Assembly (NCBI GenBank): GCA_050297855.1
Contig: JBNKTC010000010.1
Span: 372,001-436,000, forward strand
Length of the DNA: 64,000 bases
Direction of reading: 5' to 3'
Origin: SZUA-545 sp050297855
GTDB taxonomy: Bacteria > Campylobacterota > Campylobacteria > Campylobacterales > SZUA-545
The position numbers and the translations under genes were made by a program. Shown one piece after another: positions 43,660-52,494 of this stretch. Position 1 is the first letter of the stretch; each line of letters opens with the position of its first letter. The notes beneath the pieces are model-generated. The model did no database searches. It saw only the letters and a list, made by a program, of their open reading frames with translations, and was not told where the DNA came from.

Positions 43660-44172
43660 ATGCGCCTGCTGCTCACATTTTTAGTGCTTTTAAACCTCAG
43701 TTTCGCCGAGGATATTTACGAGGGCGACCTCTATGCCGACGAAGCCTACGCCATGCAGAAGAAGGGCGACGCGATCATCGTCGACGTCCGCACCACGCTG
43801 GAGTACATCTATACCGGCCACGGTGAAGGCTTCATCAACATTCCCGCCTTCGAGTGGACCTACGAACCCAAGTCCCTCGAAACCCGGGTCAAGAGCGCCG
43901 AATACGAGATCGAGAACAACAAGGTCAAAGACCACGTCAACGCCATGAAACTCTACAACCCAAAAGAGGTGGTCAATGAGACCTTCGTCGCTGATGTCAT
44001 GAAAGCGATGAAGATGCGCAACGTCGACAAAGTCATCCTCGTCTGCCGCAGCGGCCCGCGCTCCAAAGCCGCTGCCAACAAGCTGGCGCAGGCGGGTATC
44101 ACTGCCTACAACCTCGAAGACGGCTTCATCTTCGGCTGGAAAGCGGAGAACATGCCCTGGGGCGGCCAATAG
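43660..44172 (+). CDS. exported rhodanese-like sulfurtransferase
   Basis: 170 residues with a signal peptide (about 1-16, LLLTFLVLLNLSFAE). One rhodanese domain: AIIVDVRTTLEY, HGEGFINIPAFEW and the active-site loop CRSGPRS followed by AANKLAQAG. The catalytic Cys is present, so periplasmic transfer of sulfane sulfur, for example from polysulfide or thiosulfate, is plausible in a sulfur oxidiser; the acceptor is unknown. A ribosome-binding AAGGAG lies just upstream of the start. It appears to be a single-gene unit. Confidence 0.88.
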   Translation: MRLLLTFLVLLNLSFAEDIYEGDLYADEAYAMQKKGDAIIVDVRTTLEYIYTGHGEGFINIPAFEWTYEPKSLETRVKSAEYEIENNKVKDHVNAMKLYNPKEVVNETFVADVMKAMKMRNVDKVILVCRSGPRSKAAANKLAQAGITAYNLEDGFIFGWKAENMPWGGQ

Positions 44173-44221
44173 AGCCGCCTCCCGCTTCCCCTCTCCCAAT
44201 ACCCCTTTAAGCTTCGCATCC

Positions 44222-44227
44222 TATAAT
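44222..44227 (+). promoter_or_regulatory. -10 box for the 44254 gene
   Basis: CCTATAATAGC contains a perfect TATAAT 26 bp before the ATG, with AGGAG between them. Confidence 0.5.
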
Positions 44228-44253
44228 AGCAACACTTTGCCTCAGGAGCGATC

Positions 44254-44880
44254 ATGACACGCCCCCCTATTCTCTGGATCTCCCTGCTTGCTTCGGTAAC
44301 GCTCTGGAACGCCGAAGCAAGCGAGTGCCGCATCACCCCGCACAACACTACGTTCAAAGTGACCGAGACCAAAGAGTACTGTACCGAAAGCCTCGACACC
44401 TACGGCTGCAATGCCGGCCGTATCTCCATGATGATTCAAGGGAGTTCCGAATGCCGGAACAATCAGGATGTCAATGCCACCTGTTCCATCGCATTGTGGA
44501 TCAAAACCAAACGCCACCCCAAAGGGATCGGCGAAACACTCCACATGGCGACGATGCACTCCTTTATCGACGGTACGGCGGAAGCGGCCAAGGAGTATGT
44601 CAGCTGGAGCCGCCTTGTCGACCCTGTCCGAGATCTGGAGGTTCTCTCCGTCAAATGCAGCGTCGGATCTTCCGAAAAGAGGGATGACTCCGACGACACA
44701 CCCGATACAGTCACCCCCACCATCGACGACACAGGTGATGCGCAAGAGAGCGAATCAGCGGCCCGACGCACTCACGAGCTGGAAATGCTTAAAGAGCAAA
44801 ACCGCGCCAAAGAGCTGGAGATCGAAGCCCTCAAACTCAAGATCAAACTCAAAGAGCTCGAAAGCGAAGCCACGCGCTAG
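44254..44880 (+). CDS. exported cysteine-containing protein with C-terminal coiled coil, unknown function
   Basis: 208 residues. A signal peptide (about 1-22) is followed by a domain with six cysteines (about 24-135, e.g. ECRITPHN, KEYCTESL, YGCNAGR), probably disulfide-bonded, an acidic Asp/Thr-rich linker (about 140-170), then a highly charged Lys/Glu/Leu helix (about 172-208). I do not recognise the family. It converges on the coiled-coil gene at 44877 with a 4-bp tail overlap. Confidence 0.6.
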   Translation: MTRPPILWISLLASVTLWNAEASECRITPHNTTFKVTETKEYCTESLDTYGCNAGRISMMIQGSSECRNNQDVNATCSIALWIKTKRHPKGIGETLHMATMHSFIDGTAEAAKEYVSWSRLVDPVRDLEVLSVKCSVGSSEKRDDSDDTPDTVTPTIDDTGDAQESESAARRTHELEMLKEQNRAKELEIEALKLKIKLKELESEATR

Positions 44881-45542
44881 CGCTTCTTGCGGACCTTACT
44901 CTCCCGGATCCATAGCGATTCTTCCCTGCTCGGCCGCCATTTTCGGTCGACGAAATATCCCGTCACCCGGATCCATCCCCCCTGCTTCTGATTGGATGTA
45001 AATGAAGTCTCCGCTTCCCAAGTAGTCACGGGGTTGCCCGCCGGCGCATCCCGCACCGGGACCGTTTCGGTCGTCTCAAAAGCCGCCGCCTTGAAATAGA
45101 CAACAGCAGCTTCAGACGCTTGCTGTGCTTCGGCGGCGATACCCGTTTCTTTGGGGATAAGCTTTGGAAAATCAGCCTGTGGTGCCTCCGAAGCACTGAG
45201 TGTGGCGATATGACGCTTCTGGTCCGCCACCAGACGATTGAGCTGCTCGATCTGCCGGTTGGCGCGTTTCAGGGCTCGGGAGGTGCGGTGTTCCTGTTTG
45301 CGTGCCTCCTCCAGGGAGCTCTCCAAGCTGAGGATCCGCCGTTCGTAATGATCGCGCAGCTCCCCCTCGGAGCTGTCACGCAGTTTCAGGTTCTCCCGGT
45401 AGACCCGCTGCAGCTCTTTCTGGCAGATGTCATAGTTGGTCTGAAGCTGTTCGGCATCGGCCGGGTTCGCATCGCGCACTTCTACTTCGGCGGCCACGGA
45501 CAGGGCCGATACCATCATCAGATAGATCACATAACGCATCAA
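44877..45542 (-). CDS. exported coiled-coil protein with SH3-like C-terminal domain, unknown function
   Basis: 221 residues: signal peptide (about 1-18), a long coiled coil (about 30-112; ELQRVYRENLKLRDSSEGEL and following), a linker, and a C-terminal domain (about 145-215) with PVRDAPAGNPVTTWEAET and GGWIRVTGYF, the look of a bacterial SH3 fold. A periplasmic scaffold role, binding peptidoglycan or protein, is possible. It overlaps trmA by 4 bp (ATGA) and is probably co-transcribed behind it. Confidence 0.65.
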   Translation of the reverse strand: MMRYVIYLMMVSALSVAAEVEVRDANPADAEQLQTNYDICQKELQRVYRENLKLRDSSEGELRDHYERRILSLESSLEEARKQEHRTSRALKRANRQIEQLNRLVADQKRHIATLSASEAPQADFPKLIPKETGIAAEAQQASEAAVVYFKAAAFETTETVPVRDAPAGNPVTTWEAETSFTSNQKQGGWIRVTGYFVDRKWRPSREESLWIRESKVRKKR

Positions 45543-46657
45543 ACTTCCTTCTCTTTTTGAATCAGCATGACCCCCATCTCCAGGTGATCGGTGTAGGGAA
45601 ACTGGTCGAACATCCCCATGGAGACAATGCGATGGGTTGCCGCGAGACGTTCCACGTCCCGCAGCAGGGTTTCGGGGTTGCAGGAGATGTAAAGTATTCG
45701 TTCAAAACGCGAGGCGAAGTCGCAGCTCGCCTCGTCCATCCCCGCCCGGGGCGGATCGACGAAGAGGGTTCGCAGCGCATAGGAGTCGAGATCGATCCCC
45801 TGCATCCGGTTGAATACGCGCACGCCGTCCATCGCCTGCACAAACTCCTCGGCGCTCATCCGGACGAAATCGATATTCTCGACGCCGTTAAGGGCCATGT
45901 TGTTGCGGGCGGCCTTGATGGAGGATTTGGAGATCTCCGTCGCCAGTACCCGATCGAAACGCGATGCAAAGGGGATTGTGAAGTTACCCGCACCGCAATA
46001 GAGTTCCAACAGGTCCCCCGCCACATCCCCGAACTGCTGCAGCGCCCACCCGATCATCTGCTCGTTGACCCGGGGGTTGGGCTGGGTAAAGCTGTTTTCG
46101 ATCTGCTCGAAACCATAGGTGCGTCCGGCGATCTCCAGAGTTTCGGTCACAAAATCCTGCCCGATCACCACCTTCTGTTTCTTGCTTCTGCCGATGATAT
46201 GGATACCAAGCGTTTCGGAGATCTCCGTCGCCGCCGTTTCCCACTCCTTGTCCAAAGGACGGTGATAGAGCAGCGTCGCGGCGACCTCGCCGGTCGTGGT
46301 CGCGAGAAAATCGATGCCGAAGAGTTTGCGCTGCAGACCGCGATTGCAGACTGCTTCAAGCAGTCCGGGCATCACCGCGGCAATGGGTTCGGTCACCTTG
46401 GGACACTCTGCGAGGGTCACCACTCCATGACCGCTGATGTGGTTCATCGCATAATGGGTCGTCTCTCCCTCATGCCAGATCCGAAACTCTGCCCGGGCGC
46501 GGTAGTGGGCATCGGGCGAGGCGTGAAGGTCGATCGTTCCTTCGTAGTGAGGGGTAAAAGCTTCGGCGATCCGCTGGTGCTTGGCTTTAAGCTGAACCTC
46601 CGCGGGGAGGTCGTAACGGCGGCAGCTGCCGCACGCTCCGAAATGTTGACACTGCAT
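45539..46657 (-). CDS. trmA: tRNA (uracil(54)-C5)-methyltransferase
   Basis: 372 residues. SAM-binding LELYCGAGNFTIPFA, DPPRAGMD and the catalytic-cysteine motif YISCNPETLLRD identify the TrmA/RlmD group; the near-E. coli length and absence of a TRAM domain favour TrmA. The N-terminal CQHFGACGSC could resemble the iron-sulfur ligands of RlmC/RlmD, but the spacing is short. It makes T54 in the tRNA T-loop. AAGGA lies upstream of the start. Confidence 0.88.
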   Translation of the reverse strand: MQCQHFGACGSCRRYDLPAEVQLKAKHQRIAEAFTPHYEGTIDLHASPDAHYRARAEFRIWHEGETTHYAMNHISGHGVVTLAECPKVTEPIAAVMPGLLEAVCNRGLQRKLFGIDFLATTTGEVAATLLYHRPLDKEWETAATEISETLGIHIIGRSKKQKVVIGQDFVTETLEIAGRTYGFEQIENSFTQPNPRVNEQMIGWALQQFGDVAGDLLELYCGAGNFTIPFASRFDRVLATEISKSSIKAARNNMALNGVENIDFVRMSAEEFVQAMDGVRVFNRMQGIDLDSYALRTLFVDPPRAGMDEASCDFASRFERILYISCNPETLLRDVERLAATHRIVSMGMFDQFPYTDHLEMGVMLIQKEKEV

Positions 46658-46708
46658 CGCTAGAAAATATCCTTATATGAAAAATAGTACAAGTGGCGGC
46701 GTATGGGC

Positions 46709-47443
46709 CTATTTGATACTGGCGATCAGGTTGCCGACAAGCAGATTCCATCCGTCAACCAGAACAAAAACGAGAATTTTGAACGGCAGAGAAATCATGA
46801 CCGGCGGCAGCATCATCATCCCCATACTCATCAGGATCGATGCCACAACCATGTCGATAACGAGGAAGGGAAGAAAGAGAAGAAACCCGATCTCGAATGC
46901 AGTCTTGAGCTCACTGATTACAAAGGCGGGAATGACTACCGAGAGCGGCACGTCGTTGACCGTCTGGGGATTCTCCAGCTTGCGGATCCGCACAAAAAGC
47001 GCCAGGTCTTTCTCCCGGGTGTTGCGGATCATGAAGTTTTTAAACGGCTCCGTCGTCCGGACAAAGGCCTCTTCGTAGTCAATCTTCTCTTCGGTATAGG
47101 GCTTGATGCCGTTTTCGTACGCCTTCGTCCCCACCGGCTCCATCACGAAAATGGTCAGGATCAGCGCCAGCATCACCAGCAATTGGGTCGGAGGAACCTG
47201 CTGGGTCCCCAGCGCCTGCCGTAAAAAGCCGAAGACGATGACGAACCGGGTAAAGGTCGTCGCGACCAGCACAAGACTGGGTGCCAGGAACAGCACCGTC
47301 AGCATCAAAAGGACGTTGAGGGAGTTGACCAGCTGCTGGGGAGAGTCCGGTGCAGCGAGAGAGAAGTTCATCGTCGGAACCGTCACCTCTTCGGCGCCGG
47401 AAAGCAGCGCACCCAGCGCCAGCAGAAGCAGCACAATGCGCAT
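46709..47443 (-). CDS. fliP: flagellar biosynthetic protein FliP
   Basis: 244 residues: signal peptide (about 1-17), then four transmembrane helices. Family motifs include FTRFVIVFGFLRQALGTQQ, PPTQLLVMLALILTIFVM, VVIPAFVISELKTAFEIGF and MMLPPVMISLPFKILVFVLVDGW. FliP is the core of the flagellar type III export gate (FliP5Q4R1). Its start codon shares one base with the motB stop. From memory, fliP is also divergent from glmU in Campylobacter jejuni, here with motAB inserted. Confidence 0.96.
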   Translation of the reverse strand: MRIVLLLLALGALLSGAEEVTVPTMNFSLAAPDSPQQLVNSLNVLLMLTVLFLAPSLVLVATTFTRFVIVFGFLRQALGTQQVPPTQLLVMLALILTIFVMEPVGTKAYENGIKPYTEEKIDYEEAFVRTTEPFKNFMIRNTREKDLALFVRIRKLENPQTVNDVPLSVVIPAFVISELKTAFEIGFLLFLPFLVIDMVVASILMSMGMMMLPPVMISLPFKILVFVLVDGWNLLVGNLIASIK

Positions 47444-48222
47444 TACTGGGCTCCGGCCGGATTATCCAGGATCGTCTCTTTGACGCTGTTCTGCTTCTCC
47501 GTCTTGGTCCCGTAGAAGTGAAGCTCGACGCGGCGGTTCTTCTCCCGCCCCTCTTTGGTCATATTGGTCGCGAGGGGCCGGAACATTCCAAAGCCCGCGG
47601 CATGAATCCGGTTGGGCTCGACCCCGTCGAGGATCAGTTCCTGAAGCACCGAGATCGCCCGGGCGACGGAGAGCTCCCAATTATCCTTGAAAGGGCTGTT
47701 CTTGCCCGGAGGCTGGTCGTCAGTATGCCCCTGGACGCTGACATCGACGTCGTTGGGAAGCTGATCGACGATCAACGCGATCCGCTTGAGGAAGAGCAGC
47801 GCATCTTCGTTCTCGATCGTGGCGCTGCCGGGTTTGAACAGCAGCGATGCGGGCAACTGAATCACAAAACCGTCTTCGGACTCCTCCAGGGAAACCGCGG
47901 GACCTTTGCCCTTCTTCATAATCTCGTTGGCGTCGGCGACCGCCTGCTGGATCCGGTTCATCTGCTCGGAAGTCTCGTCCTGACTCTGAACCGGAGTGGA
48001 CTCCTGGATCCGGCGCTTAGAAATCTCCGTCTTCGTTCCCCCTTCGAGGACGCTCATCGCCCCTGCCAGAGAACCGATCGCCTCGGAGATTTTCTTGGCG
48101 TCCATCGTCGACATGGAGAGGAGCAGAACGAAGAAACAGAGCAGCAGACTCATCAGGTCCCCGAAGGCCGCCAGCCACCCAGGCAAACACTTCTTGCAGT
48201 CGGGACACTTCTTTTTACCCAT
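47443..48222 (-). CDS. motB: flagellar stator protein MotB (PomB-like)
   Basis: 259 residues. After CPDCKKCLPGW a single helix carries FGDLMSLLLCFFVLLLS with the ion-binding Asp near residue 22. The C-terminal OmpA domain (about 135-250) has VQGHTDDQPP, NWELSVARAISVL, FGMFRPLATN and NRRVELHFY for peptidoglycan anchoring. The DLMSLL-x-CFFVLLLS helix is that of sodium-driven PomB rather than proton-driven MotB. It lies 10 bp after motA. The symbol follows usual naming although coupling may be Na+. Confidence 0.93.
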   Translation of the reverse strand: MGKKKCPDCKKCLPGWLAAFGDLMSLLLCFFVLLLSMSTMDAKKISEAIGSLAGAMSVLEGGTKTEISKRRIQESTPVQSQDETSEQMNRIQQAVADANEIMKKGKGPAVSLEESEDGFVIQLPASLLFKPGSATIENEDALLFLKRIALIVDQLPNDVDVSVQGHTDDQPPGKNSPFKDNWELSVARAISVLQELILDGVEPNRIHAAGFGMFRPLATNMTKEGREKNRRVELHFYGTKTEKQNSVKETILDNPAGAQ

Positions 48223-48232
48223 CCGTCACATC

Positions 48233-48997
48233 CTAATCGAACTGGCTGACGCGATCGTTGGGCGGCAGGTAGGAGAGGAGTTTGGCTTCAAGAGTCCGGG
48301 GATTGTCCCCCGCCTGGATCGACATGATCCCTTCGATGATCATCTCTTTGATAAGGGTCTCGTCGTCGTTGCGGGCGTTGAGGATGTTTGCCACCGGCGT
48401 TCCGAAGATATTACCGATCATCGCACCGTACATGGTGGTGAGCAACGCGACCGCCATGGAGGGGCCGATGGCGGAGGGATCGGCCATGTTCAGCAGCATC
48501 GCAACCAGGCCGATCAGGGTCCCGATCATCCCCATCGCCCCGGCAAGTCCCGCCCACTGATCGAAGATGCCCGCATTGTTCTTGTGGCGGGTACTCGTCT
48601 GCTCCATCTCGATCTCCAGCAGCGCCCGGATCGTATCGGGTTCGTTGCCGTCGACCGCCATGGAGAGTCCCTTTTTCAGGAAATCGTTCTCTTCGGTGTT
48701 GGCGGAGGCTTCGAGGGAGAGGATACCGTCTCGGCGGGCCTGGGTAGCGAACTCGACCAGTTTTTTGATCAGCTCCTGCACATCTTCCTGGGGCGGTTTG
48801 ATCGCAATCATGAAGATCTTGACGAAGTTCTTCATCTGCTCCATTTTGAACGAGACCAGAAGGGCGCCAATGGACCCCCCGATAACGATCAGGACCGAGG
48901 GGATATCGATATACGGCCCGATACCGACCCCCATCGCCATCGCTCCGAAGAGCAGAGCGAGAATCAAGACCAACCCGATGACGCTGCCTAAATCCAT
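48233..48997 (-). CDS. motA: flagellar stator protein MotA (PomA-like)
   Basis: 254 residues with four transmembrane helices (about 4-23, 34-50, 152-172, 184-204) and a large cytoplasmic loop. The segments IPSVLIVIGGSIGALLVS, GLAGAMGMIGTLIGLVAML and MAVALLTTMYGAMIGN are characteristic of MotA/PomA. Together with MotB it forms the ion channel that turns the motor. It is the first gene of motA-motB-fliP and has a long structured leader. Confidence 0.94.
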   Translation of the reverse strand: MDLGSVIGLVLILALLFGAMAMGVGIGPYIDIPSVLIVIGGSIGALLVSFKMEQMKNFVKIFMIAIKPPQEDVQELIKKLVEFATQARRDGILSLEASANTEENDFLKKGLSMAVDGNEPDTIRALLEIEMEQTSTRHKNNAGIFDQWAGLAGAMGMIGTLIGLVAMLLNMADPSAIGPSMAVALLTTMYGAMIGNIFGTPVANILNARNDDETLIKEMIIEGIMSIQAGDNPRTLEAKLLSYLPPNDRVSQFD

Positions 48998-49021
48998 GAA
49001 ACCACCTCGATAATTGCTGAC

Positions 49022-49079
49022 GGCGCACGCCGGGCGTGCGATGCCAGGAGGGATACGACTTCCCTGTCGCTTCCTGGCA
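49022..49079 (-). other. structured 5' leader of motA-motB-fliP
   Basis: Two perfect inverted repeats fill the leader: CGCACGC / GCGTGCG (49024-49030 and 49034-49040, 3-nt loop) and TGCCAGGA / TCCTGGCA (49042-49049 and 49072-49079), the latter enclosing an inner AGGGA / TCCCT hairpin. They lie between the putative -10 (49097-49102) and the motA start. No known riboswitch class was recognised, and there is no T-tract on the minus strand. Confidence 0.55.
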
Positions 49080-49096
49080 AGTGTAAAGGTTGCTTA

Positions 49097-49102
49097 ATCA
49101 TA
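49097..49102 (-). promoter_or_regulatory. possible -10 box for motA
   Basis: The minus strand reads GGTGTATGATTAAG; TATGAT is a near-consensus -10 placing the transcript start near 49090 and a leader of about 92 nt. No sigma-54 GG-N10-GC element was found. Confidence 0.4.
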
Positions 49103-49210
49103 CACCAAACTTCTTAGCCGTACACTTAAGCGAAAGCCATCCGATCCGATTATCGAATTTTTTTTACACTATGGTCTCCCCCGGTTTAGGGATACTTTAT
49201 GGAAATTGGG

Positions 49211-49216
49211 TAGAAT
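49211..49216 (+). promoter_or_regulatory. -10 box for glmU operon
   Basis: TTGGGTAGAATAC gives TAGAAT 28 bp upstream of the glmU ATG, preceded by a T/A-rich stretch. It faces away from the motA promoter. Confidence 0.5.
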
Positions 49217-49244
49217 ACACCCTAAAAAAACAGGGTCCCCGCTT

Positions 49245-50555
49245 ATGAACAGCAACCTCTCCATCATCATCCTCGCTGCCGGAAAAGGGAGCCGAATGAA
49301 GTCCGCCAAGGCCAAGGTGCTGCACCCTATCAGCGGCCGTGAAATGCTCCATCACATCATCGCCAACTCCCTGGAGCTGACCGACGACGTCACCGTCGTC
49401 GTCGCCCACCAGAAAGAGGCGGTGACCGAGGCGATGCAGCAGGCCTTTGAGGGCCTCACATTCGTCACCCAGGACACCGAAAACTTCCCCGGAACCGGCG
49501 GCGCCTTGAAAAACGTTGCGCCGAAATACGATCAGGTTTTGGTGCTCAACGGCGATATGCCCCTCATCACCCCCGACGCCCTCGATGGTTTCCGAGGACG
49601 CCGCGCCGATATCACCATGTCGATCTTCGACCTCGAAGACCCCTCGGGCTACGGCCGCGTCGTGATCTCCGACGCGGGGGTCGAACGCATCGTCGAGGAG
49701 AAAGACGCCTCCGCTTCCGAGAAAGCGATCCGCCATGTCAACGCGGGAGTCTACGCCTTCAGCCGCTCCGTACTCGAAACCTATGTGCCCCGCCTCAACA
49801 ACGACAACGCCCAGGGGGAGTACTACCTCACCGACATCATCGCCATGGCCCGCGCCGACGGTCTGAGCATCGAACCGCTGCTGGTAGATGAAGAGCACTT
49901 CAAAGGGGTCAACTCCAAGGCAGATCTCGCCCAGGCCGAAGCGATCATGCAGCGCCGCATCCGGGACAAGTGGATGAAAGCGGGCGTCGTCATGCAGCTG
50001 CCTGAAACGATCTACATCGAATCCGACGCCACTTTCGAAGGGGAGTGTCTGCTTGAAAACGGTGTACGCATCACTGGGCCCAGCCGTCTCGTCAACGCCC
50101 ATATCAAAGCCCATAGTGTCGTGGAAGAGAGCGAAGTGATCGATTCCGACGTCGGCCCGCTGGCCCACCTGCGCCCCGCGTCCCGCCTTGAAAACACCCA
50201 CATCGGCAACTTCGTTGAAGTGAAGAAATCGACCCTCAGAGGGGTCAAAGCAGGCCACCTGAGCTATCTCGGGGATGCCGAAGTCGACGAGGGGACCAAC
50301 ATCGGTGCCGGGGTCATCACCTGCAACTACGACGGCAAGAACAAATACAAAACCGTCATCGGCAAAAACGTCTTCGTCGGTTCCGATACCCAGATCGTCG
50401 CGCCTTGTACCATCGAAGACGACGTAATGGTCGCCGCTGGCACCACCCTCAACAGCAAAACGGTCCCCTCCGGCAGCCTGGCGCTGAGCCGCGTGAAGGT
50501 GCAGATCATCAAAGACTTCTTCTACAAATTCTTCGGCAAGGAGAAACCGTGCTGA
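49245..50555 (+). CDS. glmU: bifunctional UDP-GlcNAc pyrophosphorylase / GlcN-1-P acetyltransferase
   Basis: 436 residues. The N-terminal uridyltransferase has IIILAAGKGSRMKS, QDTENFPGTGGAL and LNGDMPLI; the C-terminal left-handed beta-helix acetyltransferase has HIGNFVEVKKSTLRGVKAGH, YLGDAEVDEGTNIGAG and ITCNYDGKNKYKT. It makes UDP-GlcNAc for peptidoglycan and LPS. ATG 49245 fits the family start; a TTG at 49206 is inside the promoter. It overlaps coaBC by 7 bp. Confidence 0.97.
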   Translation: MNSNLSIIILAAGKGSRMKSAKAKVLHPISGREMLHHIIANSLELTDDVTVVVAHQKEAVTEAMQQAFEGLTFVTQDTENFPGTGGALKNVAPKYDQVLVLNGDMPLITPDALDGFRGRRADITMSIFDLEDPSGYGRVVISDAGVERIVEEKDASASEKAIRHVNAGVYAFSRSVLETYVPRLNNDNAQGEYYLTDIIAMARADGLSIEPLLVDEEHFKGVNSKADLAQAEAIMQRRIRDKWMKAGVVMQLPETIYIESDATFEGECLLENGVRITGPSRLVNAHIKAHSVVEESEVIDSDVGPLAHLRPASRLENTHIGNFVEVKKSTLRGVKAGHLSYLGDAEVDEGTNIGAGVITCNYDGKNKYKTVIGKNVFVGSDTQIVAPCTIEDDVMVAAGTTLNSKTVPSGSLALSRVKVQIIKDFFYKFFGKEKPC

Positions 50556-51817
50556 TCCCCGAAGATCTCCTCCGGGGCAAGCGGGTCCTGCTCGGCGTCA
50601 CCGGCTCTATCGCCGCCTATAAAAGCCTGGAGCTCCTGCGCCTGCTGGTCAAGGCCGGAGCCGAGGTGCGGGTCGTCATGACCGAAGGGGCCAAGCGTTT
50701 CGTCGCACCGCTCAGTTTCGAAGCCCTCAGCCGTAACAAGGTCCTCGAGGAGTCGAGCGAATCCTGGGCGGACGACCACAATCACATCATGATCGGGGAG
50801 TGGGCGGATCTTTTCGTCATCGCCCCCTGTACGGCCAACACCATCGCCAAACTCTCCAACGGCATCGCCGACAACCTGCTGACCCAGACGGCACTCGCCT
50901 ACCCCGATCTCAAGCTGATCGCCCCGGCAGCCAACACCCAGATGATCCAAAATCCCATCATTCAAGCGGCGCTCAAAATGCTCCGCGTCGCCAATTACGA
51001 ACTTGTCGGCACCCAGGTCAAGGAGCTCGCCTGCCAGACCACCGGCGACGGTGCCATGGCCGAACCGCTGGAGATCTTCTGGCACGCCGCACGGCTCCTG
51101 CTCAAAGAGGAATACTGGGAGGATCGCCGGGTCATCGTCACCGGCGGCGGCACGGTCGAGAAGATCGACGATGTGCGCTACCTCTCCAACTTCTCCAGCG
51201 GCAAGATGGCCTCGGCCCTGGCCGCGGCACTCTTTCTCAAAGGCGCCGACGTCAACCTGATTGCCACCCGCAAGGAAGCGAACCTACCGCAGATCATGCA
51301 CACCATCGACGTCACCTCCAGCGCCGAGATGCTCGAGTACCTCCGCGACTCGATCCGCATCGCCAAAAAAGGAAAAATGAGCCGCCCGTCCCTCGCCCAC
51401 GACGAACCGATGCAGCTGATCCGTAAGACCCCCTACCTCTTCATGGCCGCAGCCGTCAGCGACTACGTCCCCGCCTTCGCCCAGGAGGGGAAACTGAAAA
51501 AATCCGCCCTGGGCGAACACTGGTCCCTGGAGCTCGAACAGAACAGCGACCTCCTCGCCACCCTCGACAAAACCGACATCAACACCGTCGCCTTCAAAGC
51601 GGAGATGGATTCGGAGACGGCCGTGAAAAGCGCCGGCGCTCTGATCGACCAGAAGGAGGTCGACGCCGTCTGCCTCAATCTTCTCAAAGACGCCGGCAGC
51701 TTCGGCACCGACGACAACCAGATCGACTTCATTACCGCCAAGGGAGTCTTCTCTCTACCCCGCTGCGACAAACTGAGTCTCGCCCTGCAGCTTCTGGACC
51801 GGGCCAAAGAGCTATGA
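50549..51817 (+). CDS. coaBC: phosphopantothenoylcysteine synthetase/decarboxylase
   Basis: 422 residues from GTG 50549, with AAGGAG seven bases upstream inside the end of glmU. The CoaC half has VLLGVTGSIAAYKSLELL, the catalytic-His segment DDHNHI, APCTANTIAKLSNGIADNLL and a PAANTQM substrate loop; the CoaB half has VTGGGTVEKIDDVRYLSNFSS and KAEMDSE. It carries out two coenzyme A steps: joining cysteine to 4'-phosphopantothenate, then decarboxylation. Length is normal. Confidence 0.95.
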   Translation: MLIPEDLLRGKRVLLGVTGSIAAYKSLELLRLLVKAGAEVRVVMTEGAKRFVAPLSFEALSRNKVLEESSESWADDHNHIMIGEWADLFVIAPCTANTIAKLSNGIADNLLTQTALAYPDLKLIAPAANTQMIQNPIIQAALKMLRVANYELVGTQVKELACQTTGDGAMAEPLEIFWHAARLLLKEEYWEDRRVIVTGGGTVEKIDDVRYLSNFSSGKMASALAAALFLKGADVNLIATRKEANLPQIMHTIDVTSSAEMLEYLRDSIRIAKKGKMSRPSLAHDEPMQLIRKTPYLFMAAAVSDYVPAFAQEGKLKKSALGEHWSLELEQNSDLLATLDKTDINTVAFKAEMDSETAVKSAGALIDQKEVDAVCLNLLKDAGSFGTDDNQIDFITAKGVFSLPRCDKLSLALQLLDRAKEL

Positions 51818-52494
51818 GCAACGTCGCCCGCCACATCGCCATGATCATGGACGGCAACGGCCGCTGGGCCAAAGAGCGCGGACAAAAACGGGTCAAAGGA
51901 CACGAAAAAGGAGCAGAAACTGTCCGATCCGTCACCCGCTACTGCGCCGACCATCCCGAGATCGAGCGGCTGACTCTCTACGCTTTCAGTACCGAAAACT
52001 GGAAACGCCCCAAGATGGAGGTAGAGTTCCTGATGAAGCTGCTGGAGCGCTACCTGCGCCAGGAGCTGCCCACCTATCTCGAACACAACATCCGGTTCGA
52101 ACCCGTCGGCAACCTGGAACGCTTCTCCGAGAGCCTGCGTAAAACCATCGACGAGATCCGTAGTGCGACGGCGCATTGCGACGGCCTGGTCCAGAGTTTG
52201 GCGCTCAACTACGGCTCCCGCGACGAGCTGGTGCGTGCCGCGTCCTCCCTGGCGGCGTCCGGAGCGCCGATCACCGAAGCGGCTCTCGACGAAGCCCTTG
52301 ACTGCTCCTGCGAAGTCGACCTGCTGATCCGTACCGGCGGCGACCACCGCCTCTCGAACTTTATGCTCTGGCAGGCGGCCTATGCGGAGCTCTTCTTCAC
52401 CGAAACGCTCTGGCCCGACTTTACCACCGACGAACTGCAGCGCATCATCGACGCGTTTTGCCGTATCGAACGCCGATTTGGAGGTTTGAAATGA
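51814..52494 (+). CDS. uppS: undecaprenyl diphosphate synthase
   Basis: 226 residues. HIAMIMDGNGRWAKERG with the catalytic Asp, GHEKGAETV, TLYAFSTENWKRP, and RTGGDHRLSNFMLWQAAYAE are the cis-prenyltransferase motifs. It builds the C55 carrier lipid needed for peptidoglycan and for all the lipid-linked sugar steps encoded elsewhere in this window. Overlaps coaBC and the peptidase gene by 4 bp each. Confidence 0.97.
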   Translation: MSNVARHIAMIMDGNGRWAKERGQKRVKGHEKGAETVRSVTRYCADHPEIERLTLYAFSTENWKRPKMEVEFLMKLLERYLRQELPTYLEHNIRFEPVGNLERFSESLRKTIDEIRSATAHCDGLVQSLALNYGSRDELVRAASSLAASGAPITEAALDEALDCSCEVDLLIRTGGDHRLSNFMLWQAAYAELFFTETLWPDFTTDELQRIIDAFCRIERRFGGLK

